Assembly: GCA_020833345.1 (NCBI GenBank)
Contig: JAJHQM010000004.1
Location: 1 to 53,977, forward strand
DNA from: Ignisphaera sp.
GTDB taxonomy: Archaea; Thermoproteota; Thermoprotei_A; Sulfolobales; Ignisphaeraceae
Length of the DNA stretch: 53,977 nucleotides
Reading direction: 5' to 3'
The notes beneath the pieces are model-generated. The model had not been told where the DNA came from, did not search any database, and saw only the letters and a list, made by a program, of their open reading frames with translations. Made by a program: the position numbers and the translations under genes. The first letter of the stretch is position 1; each line of letters opens with the position of its first letter. Below are positions 1 to 8,590 of the stretch, piece after piece.

Positions 1-633
1 TATAAAGTTGGTTCTCTTAGTGACAGACTTGTTGTAGTATATGCTACATTCATGAATGCTATCCCTATTTGGTGGTTTGCACTAATAATGATATTTGTAT
101 TTGGCTATAGACTTGGCATAGCGCCTCAGCAATTTAGAGGCGTTATTAGTGCTCTCAACACGGTGTCTGAAGCTTTTTTAAAAAGTGATATAGCCAAGTT
201 CCTTGCAGGATTTGCAGCTGTATTGCATTATGCTTGGCTACCAATAATAACAATTGTAATTGTACTTTTGGGGCCATGGCTTTATAATGTAAGAGCAGTA
301 CTCTTGAGAGTGGTGAGAGAAGATTTTGTTACAGCTGCTGAGGCTAGGGGGCTACCAAGGGAGGTTGTATATCAAAGATATATATTAAGGCCGTCACTAT
401 CGCCAATCATGACATCAGCTCTTCTCGGCTTAGCAGGCACTCTTGGAGGATATATAATAACAGAGTCTGTCTTTGACTGGCCTGGCATGGGAACGCTGTA
501 CTATGTAGCTATTAGTAGCGGGGATCCTGCAACAATTCTTGGACTTACTTACGTATTGACTTTGGTATACGTAATTGCTAGGCTTATTTTAGAGATACTT
601 TATGTTGCTCTAGATCCTAGGGTGAGGCTATGA
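1..633 (+). CDS. Dipeptide/oligopeptide ABC transporter permease, DppB/OppB type (5' end outside window)
   Basis: The reading frame is open from the first base, so the N-terminus lies before the window; the ATG at 52 is internal. What is present is the C-terminal part of a binding-protein-dependent permease: the N-terminal residues resemble the GSLSDR-type motif of DppB, then come about four hydrophobic segments and the cytoplasmic EAA loop (TAAEARGLPREVVYQRYILRP) that docks on the ATPase, ending in a typical LDPRVRL tail. The family forms half of the membrane channel for peptide or, in archaea, often oligosaccharide import. The stop overlaps the next gene's start (ATGA), so the two are translationally coupled. 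Substrate cannot be told from sequence. Confidence 0.9.
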   Translation, partial: YKVGSLSDRLVVVYATFMNAIPIWWFALIMIFVFGYRLGIAPQQFRGVISALNTVSEAFLKSDIAKFLAGFAAVLHYAWLPIITIVIVLLGPWLYNVRAVLLRVVREDFVTAAEARGLPREVVYQRYILRPSLSPIMTSALLGLAGTLGGYIITESVFDWPGMGTLYYVAISSGDPATILGLTYVLTLVYVIARLILEILYVALDPRVRL

Positions 634-2120
634 CCCTAAGTAAAGGTTTTAAATCTATAATGGATACTGTTAAAGCTGAGATATGGAGTCAGACAACAGG
701 TAAAGTTGCATTAATGCTACTTATATTACTCGTGGCTTTAGGTATTGCAGCAGCTATAATGCTTCCTCCAAACTTTGTTCAAGTATGGAATGATTTAAAG
801 CCTTGGGGGTTAAAGCCTAAAAATGTTCCTCCACAATGGGCGTCAATTTTTGGATATGCCTGTGCACCGCACTATGAAGTAGACTTAAGGGGTGTTACAT
901 ATAGGACAAATATAACGGGTAATGAAGTTGTTATTAGGTATATCTTAACATATGATTTTATAGCTAATGGCTATCCGCAAGGAATAGCTGTTAGTATAGA
1001 CGGATTTTCGCTATCAGCAGCCCAAAGCTTTAAAGTAACGGTAAATATCATTAGACCTGACAATGTGAAGGTACCAGAAGTAATATCTTATCTAACAATA
1101 CCTATAGGTATGAATATACGTGTTGATGGGGCCCTCTTGAATCCGGATTCAATGAAGCTTGCTTCAACCTTAGTGACGCTGTATCCACAGCTATTAACTA
1201 TAGCGAACGTATATGACATTGCTATGAAGTATACAATATATCTGTTCAGTAAGTTTTCTAATGCAACAGGAATCCTTCCGTTAACAGGTACGTATAAAGT
1301 GGAGGTAATTGTGAGTGCAATGTACTCTAACATACCAACAGCAAAGGATGTGGATAAACTTATTACAGCCATTAGAAGCTCTAACAGCTTTGGATTTGCT
1401 ATTATAGGTACGTGTTATGGTGCGTTGGGAACGGACTATAGGGGCAGGGATTTATTTGAAGCACTATTCTTTGGACTTCCAATAGCCTTGCTGATAGGTT
1501 TTGGTACAGCTGTGGCAACAACAATAATTGGGTTATTTGCAGGGTTAGTGAGCGGGTATTATGGAGGGCTCATTGATGAGTTCATTCAGAGGTTTGTTGA
1601 TGTACTCGGAAGCATACCACAATTACCAATACTAATACTTTTAGCTGTAGCCATTCAACAGACATACGGTGCGCATCCCAATAAGCCATTCATAATGTTA
1701 ATGGCAATATTAGGTGCGTTAATAGTATTTGGCTGGGGCGGCCTAGCCATTGTAGTGCGTTCTATGACTCTTAGCATAAAGTCTGAAGCTTATGTTGAGG
1801 CAGCCAATGTTGTTGGTGCGTCAAACTGGTGGATTATGCGTAAGCACATTATACCCCAGCTATTGCCATATATAGCTGCACAAATGGTTTATGCCACGCC
1901 TTCAGCAATATTAATAGAGGCAGGACTCTCCATTCTAGGACTGCAGCACGGCCTTCCAACTTGGGGTGGAGTTTTAGCTGATGCAAGAATATATGGCAAC
2001 ATAGCTTACTGGTGGTGGATATTCCCACCAGGCATAGCAATATCTGTAACTTCACTTACATTTGTTTTGTTAGGCCTAGCACTTGAAAGAATTGCGGAGC
2101 CTAGGCTCAGGAGGGTGTAA
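630..2120 (+). CDS. Dipeptide/oligopeptide ABC transporter permease, DppC/OppC type
   Basis: Second permease subunit, 496 aa. One membrane segment lies near residues 24-46. A non-membrane stretch of roughly 220 residues follows (about 47-270), then the conserved permease core begins at a DYRGRDLFEALFFGLP motif. The EAA loop (YVEAANVVGASNWWIMRKH) and the GLSILGLQHGLPTWGG region are typical of DppC. Bacterial DppC is near 300 aa, so the extra length is the predicted extracellular insertion, also known from archaeal relatives. It starts in an ATGA overlap with the first permease, and its 3' end runs up to the ATPase gene. Probable role: membrane channel for peptide or sugar-oligomer uptake. Confidence 0.9.
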   Translation: MTLSKGFKSIMDTVKAEIWSQTTGKVALMLLILLVALGIAAAIMLPPNFVQVWNDLKPWGLKPKNVPPQWASIFGYACAPHYEVDLRGVTYRTNITGNEVVIRYILTYDFIANGYPQGIAVSIDGFSLSAAQSFKVTVNIIRPDNVKVPEVISYLTIPIGMNIRVDGALLNPDSMKLASTLVTLYPQLLTIANVYDIAMKYTIYLFSKFSNATGILPLTGTYKVEVIVSAMYSNIPTAKDVDKLITAIRSSNSFGFAIIGTCYGALGTDYRGRDLFEALFFGLPIALLIGFGTAVATTIIGLFAGLVSGYYGGLIDEFIQRFVDVLGSIPQLPILILLAVAIQQTYGAHPNKPFIMLMAILGALIVFGWGGLAIVVRSMTLSIKSEAYVEAANVVGASNWWIMRKHIIPQLLPYIAAQMVYATPSAILIEAGLSILGLQHGLPTWGGVLADARIYGNIAYWWWIFPPGIAISVTSLTFVLLGLALERIAEPRLRRV

Positions 2121-2124
2121 AACT

Positions 2125-3183
2125 GTGACCGGCGAACTCATACTAATTGTTGAAAATTTAAAAAAGTATTACATGCTTAGAGGCTCACTTCTGCAAACCC
2201 TAGGGCTCAGTCCTCCAACATATGTTAAAGCTGTTGATGGTATAAGCTTTACCGTTAATAAAGGTGAAATATTCTGCTTAGTTGGAGAGTCAGGTTGCGG
2301 CAAGACTACTACGGGTAAGGTTATTGCTAGGTTATTAGAGCCAACATCTGGTAAGATATTGTATAAGCCATCTCAAACTGCTAGAGGGGTTCTGGAAGCT
2401 TTTAACTACAGGGATGAGTATATAGATATCGCTAAGGAGTACTCCAAGGAAGTCGATAAGGCACTTAGAAGAGAAATTCAAATGGTGTTTCAAGACCCCT
2501 TCAGCTCGCTAAATCCAAGAATGAAGATTAGGGATATATTAGAAGAGCCTCTTATTATTCATAAAATTGGACGAGATCGAATGGAGAGATTAGAACTTAT
2601 TACAAAGGCTTTAGAGGAGGTGAAGTTAGTTCCAGCTCAAGAATTTCTTGACAGATATCCGCACATGTTATCAGGTGGCCAGAGACAGAGGGTAGCAATT
2701 GCTAGGGCGCTAATACTTGGCCCTAGCTTAATTGTAGCTGATGAGCCTGTATCAATGCTCGATGTATCTATACGTGCTGAAATATTACAGCTAATGCTTG
2801 AAATAAGAAAGTCAAAGAACATTTCATACGTATTTATAACCCATGACTTAGCTGTTGCTAGCAATATTTGTGATAAAATAGCTGTTATGTACTTGGGTAA
2901 GATTGTTGAAATGGGAGAAACCCTGAAGGTTGTTAACAATCCACTACATCCATATACCAAAGCACTTATGCAAGCTGTTCCAGAGCCAGATCCACGCAAT
3001 AGACTCAAGTTCAGAAAGCTTGATATCAAAGGTGAGGTACCATCAGCAATTAACATACCACCTGGTTGTAGGTTTCATCCTAGGTGTCCTTATGCTATGG
3101 ATGTTTGTAAGAGGGAAGAGCCATTGCTAATTGATGTTGAGAAGGGGCACAGCGTTTCATGCTGGCTGTATATGAGAAAGTGA
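2125..3183 (+). CDS. Oligopeptide ABC transporter ATP-binding protein, OppF/DppF type
   Basis: ATPase of the importer. Walker A is GESGCGKTT (about residues 54-62), the Q-loop segment is [13 protein letters not shown], the signature is LSGGQRQR (from about 182), and Walker B is LIVADEP. The C-terminal oligopeptide-transporter extension has a four-cysteine cluster ([14 protein letters not shown] and CW). The open frame extends back to 2083, but I place the start at GTG 2125, because an AGGAGGGTG ribosome-binding site lies about 8 bases before it and the longer N-terminus is unlike the family. Only this one ATPase is present; a DppD partner is not seen downstream and may lie upstream or elsewhere. 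Confidence 0.9.
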   Translation: MTGELILIVENLKKYYMLRGSLLQTLGLSPPTYVKAVDGISFTVNKGEIFCLVGESGCGKTTTGKVIARLLEPTSGKILYKPSQTARGVLEAFNYRDEYIDIAKEYSKEVDKALRREIQMVFQDPFSSLNPRMKIRDILEEPLIIHKIGRDRMERLELITKALEEVKLVPAQEFLDRYPHMLSGGQRQRVAIARALILGPSLIVADEPVSMLDVSIRAEILQLMLEIRKSKNISYVFITHDLAVASNICDKIAVMYLGKIVEMGETLKVVNNPLHPYTKALMQAVPEPDPRNRLKFRKLDIKGEVPSAINIPPGCRFHPRCPYAMDVCKREEPLLIDVEKGHSVSCWLYMRK

Positions 3184-3198
3184 TTGAATTTGATTTTC

Positions 3199-3208
3199 TT
3201 TATAACTT
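3199..3208 (+). promoter_or_regulatory. Probable TATA box for the uS13 operon
   Basis: TTTATAACTT lies in the 99-base gap after the transporter operon. Archaeal transcription would start about 25 bases downstream, leaving a leader of roughly 50 bases with a GGGTGA ribosome-binding site before ATG 3283. The assignment rests on composition and position only. Confidence 0.35.
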
Positions 3209-3282
3209 AAAAGCTGTATCAAGTACAATACATGTTGTTAAGCTTATGGTGTAGGTGTGTTGTATTAGGGTGAAGTAGCTGA

Positions 3283-3759
3283 ATGTCGCCAACTACCAGC
3301 TTTAGGCATATTGTTAGAATAGCTGAGACTGACATACCTGGTAATATTGGTTTGGCTTGGGGGTTGGCAAGGGTGAAGGGAATAGGGTATAACATGGCTG
3401 TTGCTATATGCAGAAAGCTGGGTCTTGATCCTAACATGCCTGTGGGGTATCTTAGTGATGAGGATGTTGTGCAGATAGAGGAGGTTGTTAAGAATCCTTT
3501 AAAATTTGGCTTTCCTTTGTGGGTGTTGAATAGGAGAAGGGATTATGAAACGGGGCAAGATCTTCACTTAGTGTCGTCAGAGCTTATATACTATGCTAGG
3601 CAGGATATAGAGAGGGAGGTTAGGATAAAGAGCTGGAGAGGTATAAGGCACTCGCTAGGCTACAAGGTCAGGGGCCAGAGAACCCACACAACTGGGCGTG
3701 TTGGGCCTGTTATTGGTGTGCAGAGAAAGAAGACAGCACAGCAACAGCAGCAGAAGTAG
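3283..3759 (+). CDS. rps13: 30S ribosomal protein uS13
   Basis: 158 aa, the usual size for archaeal S13. It has the NIGLAWGLARVKGIGYNMA helix-two-turn-helix region and the basic tail with RGQRTHTTGR that contacts the 30S head and the P-site tRNA. The last residues are a short glutamine run (QQQQQ) before a final Lys. First gene of the uS13-uS4-uS11-Rpo3 transcription unit, preceded by a GGGTGA ribosome-binding site. Confidence 0.97.
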   Translation: MSPTTSFRHIVRIAETDIPGNIGLAWGLARVKGIGYNMAVAICRKLGLDPNMPVGYLSDEDVVQIEEVVKNPLKFGFPLWVLNRRRDYETGQDLHLVSSELIYYARQDIEREVRIKSWRGIRHSLGYKVRGQRTHTTGRVGPVIGVQRKKTAQQQQQK

Positions 3760-3774
3760 GTGTGGTGAGTTTTT

Positions 3775-4287
3775 ATGGGCGATCCGAAGAAGCCTAGGAG
3801 GAAGTGGGAGTCACCTGGACACCCATGGATTAAGCCAAGGCTTCAAAGGGAAATGGAGCTTTTAGGAAAGTATGGCCTGAGGAATAAGAGGGAGCTGTGG
3901 ATTGCTGAAACAATGCTTAGAAGAGTAAAGCACCTTGCAAGATCGCTACTGGCCCTGCCTGAGGAAGAGAGGGAGAAGAGATTGCAAAGCCTTGTAACAA
4001 GACTTTACAACCTTGGGATTCTTCAAACACTAAACGCTACAGTATCTGATATACTGAACCTAAGTGTAGAGGCTATTTTAGAGAGAAGGCTTCAGACAAT
4101 TGTATGGAAAAAAGGACTTGCAAAAACACTTCACCAAGCAAGGCAGATGATAGTGCACGGCCACATAGCTATAAGGGGTAGGAGAGTCACATCACCAAGC
4201 CACATAGTTTCAAGAGAAGAGGAGAACTACGTGAGTCTATACCCAACTTCACCATATGCAAAGGCCGTTGCAACCCCTACTAGTTAG
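3775..4287 (+). CDS. rps4: 30S ribosomal protein uS4
   Basis: 170 aa. The N-terminal segment begins [17 protein letters not shown] as in archaeal S4, and the S4 RNA-binding fold follows ([22 protein letters not shown]). It is a 16S rRNA 5'-domain assembly initiator. It lies 15 bases after uS13 and 13 before uS11 in the same operon. Confidence 0.97.
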   Translation: MGDPKKPRRKWESPGHPWIKPRLQREMELLGKYGLRNKRELWIAETMLRRVKHLARSLLALPEEEREKRLQSLVTRLYNLGILQTLNATVSDILNLSVEAILERRLQTIVWKKGLAKTLHQARQMIVHGHIAIRGRRVTSPSHIVSREEENYVSLYPTSPYAKAVATPTS

Positions 4288-4300
4288 CTTAAGGTGATAT

Positions 4301-4705
4301 ATGGTGTCGTTTAGCAGCAGAGAGTTGAAGTGGGGTGTTGCACACATATACTCCTCCTTCAACAACACAATTGTGCACATAACAGACATCAGCGGGGCTG
4401 AGACTGTAGCTAGGGGCTCTGGAGGCATGGTTGTAAGAGCGGATAGAGAAAAGCCAAGCCCATACGCAGCTATGATGGTTGCCTACAGGATTGCTCAGGA
4501 GGCCATGGAGAAGGGAGTTACAGCTATTCACATAAGGGTAAGGGCGCCAGGTGGCCACGGCCCTAAGATACCTGGTCCAGGAGCACAGGCAGCTATAAGG
4601 GCTTTGGCTAGAGCAGGGTTTATTATTGGAAGAATTGAGGATGCAACTCCAATTCCTCACGACACTACGAGAAGGCCTGGTGGTAGGCGTGGTAGAAGGG
4701 TGTAA
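4301..4705 (+). CDS. rps11: 30S ribosomal protein uS11
   Basis: 134 aa. It shows the hallmark [19 protein letters not shown] start and the C-terminal [20 protein letters not shown] tail that lies by the platform and Shine-Dalgarno helix. An AAGGTGAT ribosome-binding site precedes ATG 4301. Confidence 0.98.
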   Translation: MVSFSSRELKWGVAHIYSSFNNTIVHITDISGAETVARGSGGMVVRADREKPSPYAAMMVAYRIAQEAMEKGVTAIHIRVRAPGGHGPKIPGPGAQAAIRALARAGFIIGRIEDATPIPHDTTRRPGGRRGRRV

Positions 4706-4708
4706 GTA

Positions 4709-5566
4709 TTGGTTGTAGAGGTTAGGGAGTGGAGCTCTGAAGCCCTCGAGCTTTACTTAGACGGGTTTCCCCTACCTATTCTGAACTCTATTAGGCGCTA
4801 CTCCCTAGCCAAGGTGCCTACTTACGCTATAGACGAGGTAACGGTAGTTGTTAACACTTCAGCAATGTTTGATGAAATGCTTGCACACAGACTTGCTATG
4901 ATTCCTCTCAGAAGTGAGGAAAGTGTTGATAAGCTTCTTTCTGTTGATGTAATGCTATGTGAAAAGTGCTCACTTGATTCTGAAGAGAAGCCTCCGAAAG
5001 ATGTATGTGATAAGTGCTTTGTGAGCATGTATCTCGAGGCCGAGGCCCACGACGAGGAAGTCACAGTATATTCAAGTGAGATAAAGTCTGAGGATCCTCA
5101 TGTAAAGCCTGTATACGATAACATTCCTATTGTTATACTAGCGCCAGGGCAGCGCATATCTCTAGAGCTAAGGGCTAGGATTGGAAGGGGTTTAGAGCAC
5201 GCTAAGTGGAGTCCTGCAACAGTTGCTATAGCTAGAAATGTTGCTGAGATAAAGATAGATAAAGAGCTTTGCAACTTATGTGGAAAGTGCGTTGAAGTTT
5301 GCCCTAAGAAAGTGCTTAAGGTAGATGGAGGCAGGATTAAAGTAGAGAGAGCACTCGATTGTATAATATGTAAGCAGTGCGTAAATGTGTGTCCTGTTAA
5401 GGCTATAGATGTTGTTAACATTGTGGATAAAAACATTTTAAGGGTGGAATCCAGTGGTGCTCTAGAACCAGAAACTATAATTAGGCTATCCCTAGAGCTC
5501 TTACGCAGAGACTTGGAGGCTCTGCACAACTTTGTTGAGAAGGTAAAGAAGGGTGTTAAGGCTTGA
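4709..5566 (+). CDS. rpoD: DNA-directed RNA polymerase subunit Rpo3 (RpoD) with ferredoxin-like domain
   Basis: 285 aa alpha-like assembly subunit that pairs with Rpo11 and, with Rpo10, nucleates polymerase assembly. The N-terminal dimerisation domain includes ILNSIRRYSLAKVPTYAID. A four-cysteine knuckle lies at C84/C87/C100/C103. The inserted ferredoxin domain carries two complete CxxCxxCxxxCP motifs (C188-C198 and C218-C228), so two [4Fe-4S] clusters are predicted. TTG 4709, three bases after the uS11 stop, is the likely start, with GAAGGGTG upstream. The gene overlaps the eL18 start (TTGA). Confidence 0.97.
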   Translation: MVVEVREWSSEALELYLDGFPLPILNSIRRYSLAKVPTYAIDEVTVVVNTSAMFDEMLAHRLAMIPLRSEESVDKLLSVDVMLCEKCSLDSEEKPPKDVCDKCFVSMYLEAEAHDEEVTVYSSEIKSEDPHVKPVYDNIPIVILAPGQRISLELRARIGRGLEHAKWSPATVAIARNVAEIKIDKELCNLCGKCVEVCPKKVLKVDGGRIKVERALDCIICKQCVNVCPVKAIDVVNIVDKNILRVESSGALEPETIIRLSLELLRRDLEALHNFVEKVKKGVKA

Positions 5567-5925
5567 GAAGAACAGGCCCCACAAATTACATATTGAGGAA
5601 GACCATTAGGCAGTTGAAAAAGGTTGCTAGAGTTAATAAGGCGAGAATATGGAGGTATGTAGCTGAGCTTCTTGAAAGATCTGCGCGAAAGCGAGTTGCT
5701 GTGAATATTTATAAAATAAATAGGTTAACTAAGGATGGCGATGTAGTGATCGTCCCTGGGAAGGTCTTGGGAGTAGGCAAGCTAAATCATCGAGTGGCAG
5801 TAGCAGCAATAGCCTTTTCTAAACAAGCTATAGAGAAGATTAAGGCTGCTAATGGAAGGGCTATGCACATTCTTGAGCTTGTTAATGAAAATCCTAGTGG
5901 AAGTGGGGTGAAGATAATCATATGA
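5563..5925 (+). CDS. rpl18e: 50S ribosomal protein eL18
   Basis: 120 aa, with the family's RTGPTNYILRKTIRQLKK start and the VVIVPGKVLGVGKLNH core. The start is TTG within the TTGA overlap with rpoD. eL18 is a large-subunit protein found only in archaea and eukaryotes. Confidence 0.96.
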   Translation: MRRTGPTNYILRKTIRQLKKVARVNKARIWRYVAELLERSARKRVAVNIYKINRLTKDGDVVIVPGKVLGVGKLNHRVAVAAIAFSKQAIEKIKAANGRAMHILELVNENPSGSGVKIII

Positions 5926-6422
5926 GCGTAGTCGAAGTAACGTCGAAAGAAGTCTTTACAAGGGTTTTAGCTGAAAAACCCGCTGAGATTGTTATAGACG
6001 CTGATTCAATGGTTTTAGGTAGGTTGGCAAGCACTGTTGCCAAGCTCTTATTGCTAGGCGTAAAGGTGCATGTTGTAAATGTTGAAAAAGCTGTTTTAAC
6101 TGGGAATAGAAAGAGGGTTATTGAGGGCTATAAGTTGCTATTTGAGGTAAAGACTCATAAAAACCCGTACAGGCATGCCATTCATAGACCTCGCAATCCG
6201 GTTACGTTATTTAAGAGAACTGTGAGAAATATGCTGCCCAAGAATCCTAATAGGCGCTTAAAACTGCTTAAGAATGTAAAGGCTTACATAGGTCTACCTC
6301 CTGATTTCAGTAATAAAGTTTTGGTGAGAGTTGTAGACCTCTCAATAAATGTTCGAAAAGCGTCAAAATACATGACGCTAGCAGAGCTTGCAAAGGCATT
6401 GGGTTGGAGCCCCGGGGTGTAG
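5922..6422 (+). CDS. rpl13: 50S ribosomal protein uL13
   Basis: 166 aa. It has the DADSMVLGRLASTVAKLLL motif and the RTVRNMLPKNP region of uL13. It is coupled to eL18 by an ATGA overlap and followed after five bases by uS9, the usual archaeal order. Confidence 0.97.
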   Translation: MSVVEVTSKEVFTRVLAEKPAEIVIDADSMVLGRLASTVAKLLLLGVKVHVVNVEKAVLTGNRKRVIEGYKLLFEVKTHKNPYRHAIHRPRNPVTLFKRTVRNMLPKNPNRRLKLLKNVKAYIGLPPDFSNKVLVRVVDLSINVRKASKYMTLAELAKALGWSPGV

Positions 6423-6427
6423 TGTAG

Positions 6428-6889
6428 ATGTCGCAGCAGGAGGCAGAGTTAAAGGTTTTGGGAGCATACCCTCAGATAATAAGTGGTAAAAAATATGTTT
6501 TAAGCTATGGTAAGAGGAAAACAGCTGTTGCAAGGGCTGTCATAACTCATGGTAGGGGGTTGTATAGAGTTAATGGTGTTCCTGTAGAGCTTTACCCAAT
6601 AGAACTAGCACGGCAGAAAATGCTAGAGCCTCTGCTATTGCTAAGCGAAGAGCTTAGAAATTCCATAGATATAAATGTTAGCGTTCAGGGAGGGGGCGTC
6701 ATGGCCCAGGCTTATGCAGTTAGAACTGCTGTTGCTAGGGGTATAGTGATGTTCTTTGAAAATCCCGTAATAAAGCGGCTATTCAATGAATATGACAGGA
6801 CAATGCTTGCAGGAGACCCGAGGAGAACAGAGCCCGAGAAGTGGATGAGGTATAGTGCAAGGAGGTTTAGGCAAAAGTCTTACAGGTGA
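6428..6889 (+). CDS. rps9: 30S ribosomal protein uS9
   Basis: 153 aa. [13 protein letters not shown] near the N-terminus and the C-terminal [10 protein letters not shown] tail, which reaches the P-site anticodon loop, identify the protein. It overlaps Rpo10 by GTGA. Confidence 0.97.
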   Translation: MSQQEAELKVLGAYPQIISGKKYVLSYGKRKTAVARAVITHGRGLYRVNGVPVELYPIELARQKMLEPLLLLSEELRNSIDINVSVQGGGVMAQAYAVRTAVARGIVMFFENPVIKRLFNEYDRTMLAGDPRRTEPEKWMRYSARRFRQKSYR

Positions 6890-7095
6890 AAACATTGATA
6901 ATTCCCGTAAGATGCTTTACTTGCGGATATCCCATCGGAGCTAAGTGGGAAGAGTTTAAGAGGCGTGTAGAGAATGGCGAGGATCCTGGAAGGGTTTTAG
7001 ATAGTCTAGGTATAAAGAGGTATTGTTGTAGAAGAATGTTGCTTTCTCACATAGACTTATTTAAAAACGTTACTAAGTATGGTAATGTAAAGTAG
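6886..7095 (+). CDS. rpoN: DNA-directed RNA polymerase subunit Rpo10 (RpoN)
   Basis: 69 aa zinc-binding subunit. It has the invariant CFTCGYPIG motif near the N-terminus and the paired cysteines in KRYCCRRM, the atypical CX2C...CC zinc site of Rpb10/Rpo10. The start is GTG in the GTGA overlap with uS9. It bridges Rpo3 and the catalytic core. In many archaea Rpo6 follows; here uS2 follows directly. Confidence 0.97.
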   Translation: MKTLIIPVRCFTCGYPIGAKWEEFKRRVENGEDPGRVLDSLGIKRYCCRRMLLSHIDLFKNVTKYGNVK

Positions 7096-7108
7096 GTGGT
7101 GTTGTCTG
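7095..7108 (+). promoter_or_regulatory. Ribosome-binding site and probable CTG start of rps2
   Basis: GGTGGTG (7095-7101) lies four bases before CTG 7106. The uS2 reading frame has no ATG, GTG or TTG between its upstream stop (TAA 7088) and TTG 7172, which is inside the conserved protein. The ribosome-binding site therefore points to CTG 7106 as the initiation codon. Confidence 0.6.
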
Positions 7109-7735
7109 GAAGAAGAACGTAAAGTACTTGAACAACAGCAACTAGAGCTCCTAGTCCCACTAGAACTGTACTTGCAAGCAGGTGTGCATATAGGTACACA
7201 TACATGTACAAAACACATGGAAAAGTTTGTATTTAGAGTGAGACCTGACGGACTTTACATACTCGATGTTAGGAAAACTGATGAAAGGCTTAGAGTAGCG
7301 GGGAAGTTTTTAGGCAGGTTTGAGCCTTCAAAAATAATGGTGGTTTCAACAAGGCAATATGGTAGGCAACCCGTATTAAAAATGGCTGAATTAACTGGTG
7401 CTAAGGCTATACTGGGCAGGTTCGTACCGGGTACCTTAACAAACCCAAAGCTAGAATCTTACTACGAGCCCGATGTTGTAGTACTAACAGATCCGAGAAT
7501 AGATTCACAACCTCTTGACGAAGCAATTATGGTCGGAATACCTGTTGTCGCTTTTGTGAGTACAGATAATAAGCTCGAGGGAGTAGACCTAGCAATACCT
7601 GCTAATAACAAAGGTAGGAAATCCTTAGCATTACTGTACTGGATTTTAACAAGGCAGGTATTGAGAGAAAGAGGAAGCATAGGCCCCAGCGATAACTTAC
7701 CTGTAGGTCCAGAGGCCTTTGAATCAACGTCTTAG
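7106..7735 (+). CDS. rps2: 30S ribosomal protein uS2, probable CTG start
   Basis: 209 aa if started at CTG 7106. The core is clear: [53 protein letters not shown] and [19 protein letters not shown]. The only standard start, TTG 7172, would delete the LLVPLELYL segment that precedes AGVHIGT in archaeal S2 proteins. From CTG the protein has a usual archaeal length and a typical acidic N-terminus ([17 protein letters not shown]). It lies 10 bases after rpoN in the operon. An assembly error that removed an ATG cannot be excluded, but the ribosome-binding site spacing favours CTG. Confidence 0.9.
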   Translation: MEEERKVLEQQQLELLVPLELYLQAGVHIGTHTCTKHMEKFVFRVRPDGLYILDVRKTDERLRVAGKFLGRFEPSKIMVVSTRQYGRQPVLKMAELTGAKAILGRFVPGTLTNPKLESYYEPDVVVLTDPRIDSQPLDEAIMVGIPVVAFVSTDNKLEGVDLAIPANNKGRKSLALLYWILTRQVLRERGSIGPSDNLPVGPEAFESTS

Positions 7736-7750
7736 CTATACTGTGATTTA

Positions 7751-8584
7751 ATGGAAAGGGTAGTAAGGAAGAACATTCCAATTCCTTTTCCAATAATAGG
7801 TATACCCATAAGAAACCTATTCTCACCTTATGTAACAATACCTTCAACAATAAATTGCGATTTGCATATTAAGATTTCTGAGAAAGCTAAGACACTAGCA
7901 AGTTTAATAAATAGCTTCCAAATTGAGAAAGCAGACCTCGCAAGTAATGAAGCTGTGTTTAGCTATGTAAATAAGTTTTTGAATGAGTTAAACTACAGGA
8001 TGGCAGTAGATGGCAATTTTTCTATAGAGTGCACAGATGACCCTCCATCTATGGCTGTTTTTGCTGTAGTTACAACAGAAATTCTTAAGGCTATGCTAAA
8101 GCCTAGCTATAGTGACTACACAATAATGCTGAATACCCTCGCACTATTTGATGAAAGAAGCCTGGGTCTTGACCCAGGTTATTGCAAGGCCTTGAGATGC
8201 TCGTATTTGTACAACAATGTGTGTATTGCTAGAGGTTATGATGAGCTTATTCGATTAGGCATTAGGAAGCTTGCAGTTAAAAAGCTATCAGAAATCACAT
8301 GCCCGTCTCTGTGCAAGGTTATTGATAATCCTTATGATGCCAATACACTCTCATTTTTTTACAAGTTTTCTACACATATAATAGGCTTATTAGCACAGGC
8401 TATTAAAGAGTGGAGCAATGAAAAGTTTAGCCTTTTACGCAAGTTTCTAGATTTATACATGATATTAGAGAGTAGTCTCGTTAAAGAATTCATGAATAGT
8501 GAAAACCTGCCCTTAGGTTTTGGTGTAAAGCCTATAGTAGATTACAAAAGCATTAAGCTCTATAAAATTAATGCAATAATATAG
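7751..8584 (+). CDS. Conserved archaeal protein of unknown function; possible degenerate GHMP-kinase fold
   Basis: 277 aa, not recognised with certainty. It sits between uS2 and isopentenyl phosphate kinase, where crenarchaea often carry mevalonate-pathway genes. The segment around residues 80-115 (a helix, then FSIECTDDPPSMAVFAVVTTE) has the layout of GHMP-kinase motif 2, where a P-x3-GLGSSAA loop precedes a long helix, but the glycine/serine loop is absent. The N-terminal strand pattern also resembles that of GHMP kinases. No other nucleotide-binding motif is visible. I infer either a catalytically changed GHMP homologue or an unrelated orphan. A role in isoprenoid metabolism is suggested by position only. 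Stop and next start are four to seven bases apart, so it is co-transcribed. Confidence 0.8.
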   Translation: MERVVRKNIPIPFPIIGIPIRNLFSPYVTIPSTINCDLHIKISEKAKTLASLINSFQIEKADLASNEAVFSYVNKFLNELNYRMAVDGNFSIECTDDPPSMAVFAVVTTEILKAMLKPSYSDYTIMLNTLALFDERSLGLDPGYCKALRCSYLYNNVCIARGYDELIRLGIRKLAVKKLSEITCPSLCKVIDNPYDANTLSFFYKFSTHIIGLLAQAIKEWSNEKFSLLRKFLDLYMILESSLVKEFMNSENLPLGFGVKPIVDYKSIKLYKINAII

Positions 8585-8590
8585 GAGGTG

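Noticed and set aside
1088-1372. 94-codon minus-strand frame inside the DppC gene
   Set aside because: Shadow of the conserved permease coding sequence, with no start signal and no family resemblance.
5098-5529. 143-codon minus-strand frame inside rpoD
   Set aside because: Opposite-strand shadow of the Rpo3 ferredoxin region.
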